A stretch of 64,000 bases of DNA from Winogradskyella echinorum (lineage in GTDB: Bacteria; Bacteroidota; Bacteroidia; Flavobacteriales; Flavobacteriaceae). The translations under genes were made by a program, and so were the position numbers. The notes below the pieces were generated by a model. It made no database searches. It saw only the letters and a program-made list of their open reading frames with translations, and had not been told where the DNA came from. Location of the stretch: positions 310,001-374,000 of the forward strand of contig NZ_JACOQD010000002.1 of NCBI RefSeq assembly GCF_014297365.1, in the 5' to 3' direction. Shown here one piece after another: positions 59,703 to 64,000 of the stretch (the stretch's first letter is position 1; every line of letters starts with the position of its first letter).

Positions 59703-59768
59703 TTCATTTGATTTTCAAAGTTTAATTTTGAAAGTTCTTTTAAAAATGTGACCTAAGTAAATAAAATG

Positions 59769-59794
59769 AGTCCTACTAACGTGGGACTTTTTTT
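59769..59794 (+). terminator. terminator of the serine unit
   Basis: AGTCCTAC (59769-59776) pairs with GTGGGACT (59781-59788) with one wobble pair, followed by TTTTTT. Confidence 0.8.
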
Positions 59795-59838
59795 GTACCT
59801 TGAAAAACTTAAATTATTAATCTTAATTATATATAAAA

Positions 59839-60471
59839 ATGGCAGGAATTTTAGACTTATTAAACAGTGACTTAGGAAAAACTATTATCAGTGGTGTTTC
59901 TGGTTCTACAGGAACAGATCAAAATAAAACAAGTAGTGTATTAACTATGGCATTACCTGTACTTATGAAAGCTATGGAGCGTAACGCTTCTACTCCAGAA
60001 GGTGCTCAAGGACTTATGGGAGCTTTAAATGGCAAACATGATGGTAGTATCCTAGATAACCTTAGTGGTTTATTTGGTGGTGGAGTTGACGATGAAGTTA
60101 AAACTGATGGCTCTAAAATTCTTGGACATGTTTTAGGAGGAAGACAACAAGGTGTAGAACAAGTAATTAGCCAAAAATCTGGATTAGATGCAGGTTCTGT
60201 AGGTAATATTTTAAAAGTGGCTGCACCAATTTTAATGGGTGTTTTAGGTAAACAAGCGCGCCAAAATAATGTAAGCTCTCAAAGTGACTTAGGTGGTCTT
60301 TTAGGAGGTTTACTTGGAGGTAGCGAAACTAAGAACGAGCAGAGCTTCTTAGAAAAGATATTAGACGCTGATGGAGACGGTAGCGTTATCGATGATGTTG
60401 CAGGTATGGTACTTGGTGGCGGAAAGAAAAGTGGATTAGGTGGTCTTTTAGGAGGCTTATTCGGAAAATAA
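59839..60471 (+). CDS. DUF937 family protein
   Basis: The protein has 210 residues, Gly- and Ser-rich. 'MAGILDLLNSDLGKTIISGV' and the following helices match DUF937, and the middle and C-terminus consist of repeated 'GGLLGGLLGG' and 'GVLGK' stretches. No signal peptide. The function is unknown. A terminator follows at 60491. Confidence 0.85.
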   Translation: MAGILDLLNSDLGKTIISGVSGSTGTDQNKTSSVLTMALPVLMKAMERNASTPEGAQGLMGALNGKHDGSILDNLSGLFGGGVDDEVKTDGSKILGHVLGGRQQGVEQVISQKSGLDAGSVGNILKVAAPILMGVLGKQARQNNVSSQSDLGGLLGGLLGGSETKNEQSFLEKILDADGDGSVIDDVAGMVLGGGKKSGLGGLLGGLFGK

Positions 60472-60490
60472 TTTTCTTTTAATATTATTG

Positions 60491-60521
60491 AAAAGCAGCT
60501 CTAAAATGAGCTGCTTTTTTT
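60491..60521 (+). terminator. terminator of the DUF937 gene
   Basis: AAAAGCAGCTC (60491-60501) pairs with GAGCTGCTTTT (60508-60518), followed by T. The gap on to 60692 shows nothing else recognisable. Confidence 0.85.
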
Positions 60522-60692
60522 ATTTCTACTTTTTTTATAATGATTTAACTACCTATAACGAAGGCTTTACTCATTCATAAAGCTACTTAACCAATTGGTT
60601 ATTTGATATTCACTATTTAAAGCATTGATTTGTAGTGTTAAATGAAAATTAAAAACTAAAAACACTCACAAAATTTTAATACCTTTAATGTT

Positions 60693-61214
60693 ATGAGAAA
60701 TCCACTATTACATAATTTAAAAAACAAAACCACTAAGCTATTAAATGCATCCATTACGAGTCATAAAAATGGATTCATTAGAATGATATTACCGTTTGTT
60801 TTTATTGTATTACTTATTGCTAGTTGTAAGTCTTACAATAAAACGCAAATTATTAATAATGCTAATGAAGATAGCCTTGTAGAAAATGATACGGTTTCTA
60901 TAAGCAGTGACGAATCAGATTACGAAATTATAATTATTGAACCAGGTTTTAATTCTTGGTTACTTAGTAGTGCTAGACCAGAAGGATTTCATTCGCAACA
61001 ATGGCTAGAATCTAGAAATATCATTATGGTACAAGCATGGAACCAAAGGAATATGCAACCATCGGTTTACGATCCAAATTTATATGAGCTTCGCATAGAC
61101 TATGATGCAAATACAGATTATGGATATGAGGTTAATTATAAACTTTATAACTACTTTTTATATTTTCAAATTAAATATAAGCAACGTTTGTCATCATTTA
61201 TTCCACGGATTTAG
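60693..61214 (+). CDS. DUF6146 family lipoprotein
   Basis: The protein has up to 173 residues; ATG 60783 (MILPFVFIVLLIASCKSYNK) gives a normal lipoprotein signal of 143 residues, and the longer start at 60693 would place 30 basic residues before it. The mature part 'YEIIIIEPGFNSWLLSSARP' and 'IMVQAWNQRNMQPSVYDPN' is characteristic of DUF6146. Function unknown. It lies 27 bp before the DUF6787 gene. Confidence 0.78.
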   Translation: MRNPLLHNLKNKTTKLLNASITSHKNGFIRMILPFVFIVLLIASCKSYNKTQIINNANEDSLVENDTVSISSDESDYEIIIIEPGFNSWLLSSARPEGFHSQQWLESRNIIMVQAWNQRNMQPSVYDPNLYELRIDYDANTDYGYEVNYKLYNYFLYFQIKYKQRLSSFIPRI

Positions 61215-61241
61215 ATTAAATTTGCAGCGCAAATCTGCGCT

Positions 61242-61736
61242 ATGGAAAAATTTAAAACACATTGGGAAATACAACATAATTGGCAGTTGTTATTTCCCTT
61301 TTTTGGTATTTTAATATTAGGGTATTCTTCATTTAAAATAGCAAAAGTATTACTTAATTCTTACCAACTAATTTTTATAGTAATTGCTGCAATCGCTATT
61401 TTTTTCTTATTGCTTAAATTCACATTATTTATATTTAAAAAACTCGAAAGAAAGTGGATTTTAGATTATAAATGGGAAATGATAAGAGTGTTTATGGTAT
61501 TTGCCATCACTGGTACTTCCTCCCTTTATGTAGGACGACCTATTATTAAATTTATTGGAATTACTAAAGAAAACTTAAATCCCATACTCTACTGGATTTT
61601 ATTCATTATTATTGGGCTAATTTTCTATCAAATTCTTTTAGTAACATTTGGATGGCTTTTTGGTCAATTTAAATTTTTCTGGGAATTTGAAAAGAAAATG
61701 CTAAGACGATTTGGACTTAAACGTTTATTAGATTGA
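61242..61736 (+). CDS. DUF6787 family membrane protein
   Basis: The protein has 164 residues with about four membrane helices. 'EKFKTHWEIQHNWQLLFPF', 'VFAITGTSSLYVGRPIIKF' and 'FGQFKFFWEFEKKMLRRFG' are typical of this Bacteroidota family. It overlaps the next gene by TTGA. Function unknown. Confidence 0.8.
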   Translation: MEKFKTHWEIQHNWQLLFPFFGILILGYSSFKIAKVLLNSYQLIFIVIAAIAIFFLLLKFTLFIFKKLERKWILDYKWEMIRVFMVFAITGTSSLYVGRPIIKFIGITKENLNPILYWILFIIIGLIFYQILLVTFGWLFGQFKFFWEFEKKMLRRFGLKRLLD

Positions 61737-62074
61737 ATTTTAAAACAGTAATAGCATCCATATTTAAAGGAGTAGCCATTTTGGTTATACTCGCTGTATT
61801 GTTGCCTTCTGCTGTAAAATTAACACATGCTTTTAATCATCATAATCATATTGTTTGTAATGATGATATAGACCATGACACACATTTTCATGCGTCAGAT
61901 TTAGATTGTGATTTTTACAAGTTTAAGCTTACAAAATCTCAGTTCTTCACTTTACACAAATACGAAGAAGCATCTAAAGTTCCTCATGTAAATGAAATCT
62001 TAAGTTATTACATTTCTTATAATAACTATGAGCAACCTTTACAATTTCTTAGAGGACCACCGCAGTTAGTGTAG
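61733..62074 (+). CDS. His-rich exported small protein
   Basis: The protein has 113 residues and starts at TTG 61733, overlapping the stop of the previous gene. It has an N-terminal membrane or signal segment ('GVAILVILAVLLPSAVKLTHAF') followed by 'NHHNHIVCNDDIDHDTHFHA' and 'SDLDCDFYKFKLTKSQF', with many His, Asp and two Cys that could bind a metal. It lies 38 bp before the TonB-dependent receptor gene. Its link to metal uptake is inference. Confidence 0.65.
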   Translation: MNFKTVIASIFKGVAILVILAVLLPSAVKLTHAFNHHNHIVCNDDIDHDTHFHASDLDCDFYKFKLTKSQFFTLHKYEEASKVPHVNEILSYYISYNNYEQPLQFLRGPPQLV

Positions 62075-62112
62075 TATTTTGACAAATGCAAACACACTAA
62101 CAAATAAATTAA

Positions 62113-64000
62113 ATGAAACAGCTTATAATTGGCTTGGCGTTAGCAATATCTTGCTTTAGCTACAGCCAAAATTGCAATTATACATTTTTAGGAGAACTCA
62201 AAGATTTTCATGATAAATCTGCTATCGCTTCTGCGACTATTTTTATTAAACAAAAAGATAAATACATAGTTTCAGATTTAGATGGTAAATTTAAAATAGA
62301 AGATCTGTGTAGTGGTACCATTACTTTAACGATTACTCATGTGGGCTGCGAAACTAAAACAGTTTCGTACAAAATAGATAATGATACTTTTAAGACAATT
62401 TACTTAGAACATCATTTAGAAGAGCTCAAAGAAGTGGTAGTTAACTCTAATTTAAAAACAGAGCATACTAGTATAGAGCAAGCCATTAACAAACAAGTTT
62501 TAGAAAATTACACAGATAAATCCTTAGGTGATGCTCTAAATACTATTAGTGGTGTTTCGTCTTTAAATACAGGTAGCACTATTGTAAAGCCTATGATACA
62601 TGGTTTGCATAGTAGTAGATTATTAATTGTAAATAACAATGTACGTCTGTTTGATCAAGAATGGGGAGATGAACACGCACCTAATATTGATGTAAATTCT
62701 AGCAATTCCATAACAGTTGTAAAAGGAGCAAATACTTTAAAATATGGTAGTGATGCCATTGGAGGTTTAATACTTATTAAACCAAGAAATTACGCAGCTG
62801 TAGATAGTTTATTTGGTAGTTCTATATTGTCTCTCAATTCTAATGGTCGTGGTGGTATTATAAATTCTGAAATCGTTAAAACATTTAAATCTGGGTTTTA
62901 TAGTAGAATTCAAGCAAGTTATAAGCAGTTTGGTGATTTTAAAGCACCAGAATATTATTTAACTAATAGTGGCTTAAAAAACATTAATGCTTCTGCTAAT
63001 ATTGGCTATAGAAGTTTTGAAAAAGGTTTTGACGCCTACTATAGTGTCGTAAATAACGAGTTTGCCATTTTACAATCGTCTCATATTGGTAATGTTAACG
63101 ATTTAGTAGCAGCAATTAACAGCAGAGAACCACGCGTTATTGAAGATTTCTCGTATAATATAGATTATCCTAAACAAAACATTTTGCATCATCTTGCAAA
63201 AATTGAAGCCTATAAACGTTTCAAGAAATTAGGAAAACTATCTGTACAATACGATATGCAAATCAATAGAAGAAAAGAATTTGATTTAAGAAGAGGTGAT
63301 TTAGCAGATACACCTGTGATTGACCTTAGGCTTTTTACAAATTCGTTACAATCTAATTTGCGCATAGACTATATAGATAATCTTAAAATAGATACTGGTG
63401 TATTAGTGCGTTACCAGCAGAATGATGCTGTGTCAGGCACAGGTGTTAGTCCTTTAATTCCGGATTTTGACAAGTATGAAGCTAGTGTTTATATGATAGG
63501 AAACTATGGTTTAAATGATTCTTCTGATATCAATGCAGGTATACGCTATGATTATTCAAGAATCGAAGCCGAAAAACGTTATAATTTAACAGATTGGAAT
63601 GAAACCTATAATTACGATGAATTATTTCCAGAGTTTGAAACCAATACTATTGAAAATTCTAACATTTTAACGCGTCCAGAATTTTCGTTTCATAATATTT
63701 CTGCCAATTTGGGCTATTCTAAACAATTAAAAGGCAACATGTCGATATATGTTAATTACGGTTTAGCAACACGCGTACCCAACCCTTCAGAATTGTTTAG
63801 TGATGGTTTACACCATAGTGCAGCGAGAATTGAAACTGGTTTATTAACGCTAAACAAAGAAACAGCACATAAATTCGCAGCTTCTTTAGAGCGTAATAAT
63901 CCAGGTTTCGGATTTTCAATTAGTCCTTATTTTAAACATATTAAGGATTACATACAACTAATTCCTATTGGTATAACAACAACTATAAGAGGTGCATTTC
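62113..64000 (+). CDS. TonB-dependent receptor (cut by window end)
   Basis: ATG 62113 opens a frame that runs without stop to the window edge (629 codons). It has a signal peptide (about 1-19, 'IIGLALAISCFSYSQ'), a carboxypeptidase-like beta domain (~22-105, 'FIKQKDKYIVSDLDGKFKIE'), a plug ('SLGDALNTISGVSSLNTGST', 'VVKGANTLKYGSDAIGGLIL') and the start of the barrel. 'GDEHAPNIDVNSSNSITVVKG' in the plug is typical of ZnuD-like and other metal or cobalamin receptors. The small His-rich gene upstream fits a metal substrate, but this cannot be proved here. Confidence 0.93.
   Translation, partial: MKQLIIGLALAISCFSYSQNCNYTFLGELKDFHDKSAIASATIFIKQKDKYIVSDLDGKFKIEDLCSGTITLTITHVGCETKTVSYKIDNDTFKTIYLEHHLEELKEVVVNSNLKTEHTSIEQAINKQVLENYTDKSLGDALNTISGVSSLNTGSTIVKPMIHGLHSSRLLIVNNNVRLFDQEWGDEHAPNIDVNSSNSITVVKGANTLKYGSDAIGGLILIKPRNYAAVDSLFGSSILSLNSNGRGGIINSEIVKTFKSGFYSRIQASYKQFGDFKAPEYYLTNSGLKNINASANIGYRSFEKGFDAYYSVVNNEFAILQSSHIGNVNDLVAAINSREPRVIEDFSYNIDYPKQNILHHLAKIEAYKRFKKLGKLSVQYDMQINRRKEFDLRRGDLADTPVIDLRLFTNSLQSNLRIDYIDNLKIDTGVLVRYQQNDAVSGTGVSPLIPDFDKYEASVYMIGNYGLNDSSDINAGIRYDYSRIEAEKRYNLTDWNETYNYDELFPEFETNTIENSNILTRPEFSFHNISANLGYSKQLKGNMSIYVNYGLATRVPNPSELFSDGLHHSAARIETGLLTLNKETAHKFAASLERNNPGFGFSISPYFKHIKDYIQLIPIGITTTIRGAF

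Noticed and set aside
1..64000. tRNA, rRNA, tmRNA, CRISPR array or transposase
   Set aside because: No cloverleaf, no rRNA-like block, no direct-repeat and spacer array, and no DDE or HUH enzyme was seen on reading both strands. Very diverged forms could be missed by eye.

Overview
This window looks like a chromosome segment of a marine member of the Flavobacteriaceae (Bacteroidota), of the Winogradskyella/Lacinutrix/Olleya/Psychroserpens kind. The grounds are low GC, start sites with little Shine-Dalgarno signal, several promoters with the Bacteroidota -7 box TAnnTTTG, and lineage-typical genes: BshA for bacillithiol, an LptD with TTG start, a BatA-type vWA protein, DUF6146 and DUF6787 proteins, an M61 peptidase, a GH3/beta-lactamase fusion, and a TonB-dependent receptor with a carboxypeptidase-like N-terminus. 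No rRNA, tRNA, CRISPR array, transposase or integrase was found.

Layout. 1-5.5 kb is accessory: small stress-type genes (cupin, CsbD-like, AraC regulator), a P1-family aminopeptidase, a DUF6653 membrane protein, a frameshifted small membrane gene and an orphan acidic helical protein, separated by copies of a ~100-130 bp structured repeat. 5.2-18.1 kb, mostly on the minus strand, is core: bshA, GH3/beta-lactamase fusion, serB, a YdbS/YdbT-type PH-domain pair, then a probable operon of amidase, MCE protein and two Fe-S redox proteins. lptD diverges from it at 18.2 kb. 21-26 kb holds RidA, a class-D flavin monooxygenase/acyl-CoA dehydrogenase homologue, a FemAB-like GNAT, a TPR lipoprotein-like protein and a TIGR02757 protein. 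26.2-28.7 kb carries a cluster of REP-like palindromes around an S10 peptidase and a small GIY-YIG nuclease. 28.7-46 kb is mostly housekeeping: M61 peptidase, a GT2-BatA-dihydroorotase-DUF4870-esterase run, MBL hydrolase, a conserved protein split by an in-frame stop, Bcp peroxiredoxin, endonuclease III, an ECF sigma factor, uvrA and a DUF3667 protein.

47-49.4 kb has two paralogous secreted proteins, each behind a sigma-54-like -24/-12 promoter; the second has a long Arg/Ser/Thr-rich tail. 50-51.2 kb is ychF. 51.3-53.5 kb is an accessory insert: a PIN-GNAT-PUA/ASCH-like three-domain protein and a separate ASCH-like protein, bounded by structured repeats. 53.5-60.5 kb has a glycine-zipper peptide, a DinB/YafY divergent pair with a matched pair of operator-like sites, a ferredoxin, a LuxC-like acyl-CoA reductase and the serine pathway genes serC and serA-like (serB lies at 9.8 kb, so all three steps are in the window). 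60.7-64 kb ends with DUF6146 and DUF6787 proteins, a His-rich small exported protein and a TonB-dependent receptor cut by the window edge.

Strongest leads: (1) a repeat family whose 5' end sits directly after the stop codon of accessory genes in three of four copies, a cassette-like arrangement; (2) the PIN-GNAT-ASCH plus ASCH gene pair; (3) sigma-54-like promoters on the paralogous surface-protein genes; (4) a conserved ~484-codon gene interrupted by TAA immediately followed by ATG in the same frame; (5) REP-like palindromes clustered around a GIY-YIG nuclease. All family assignments come from reading the translated sequences; no database search was possible.
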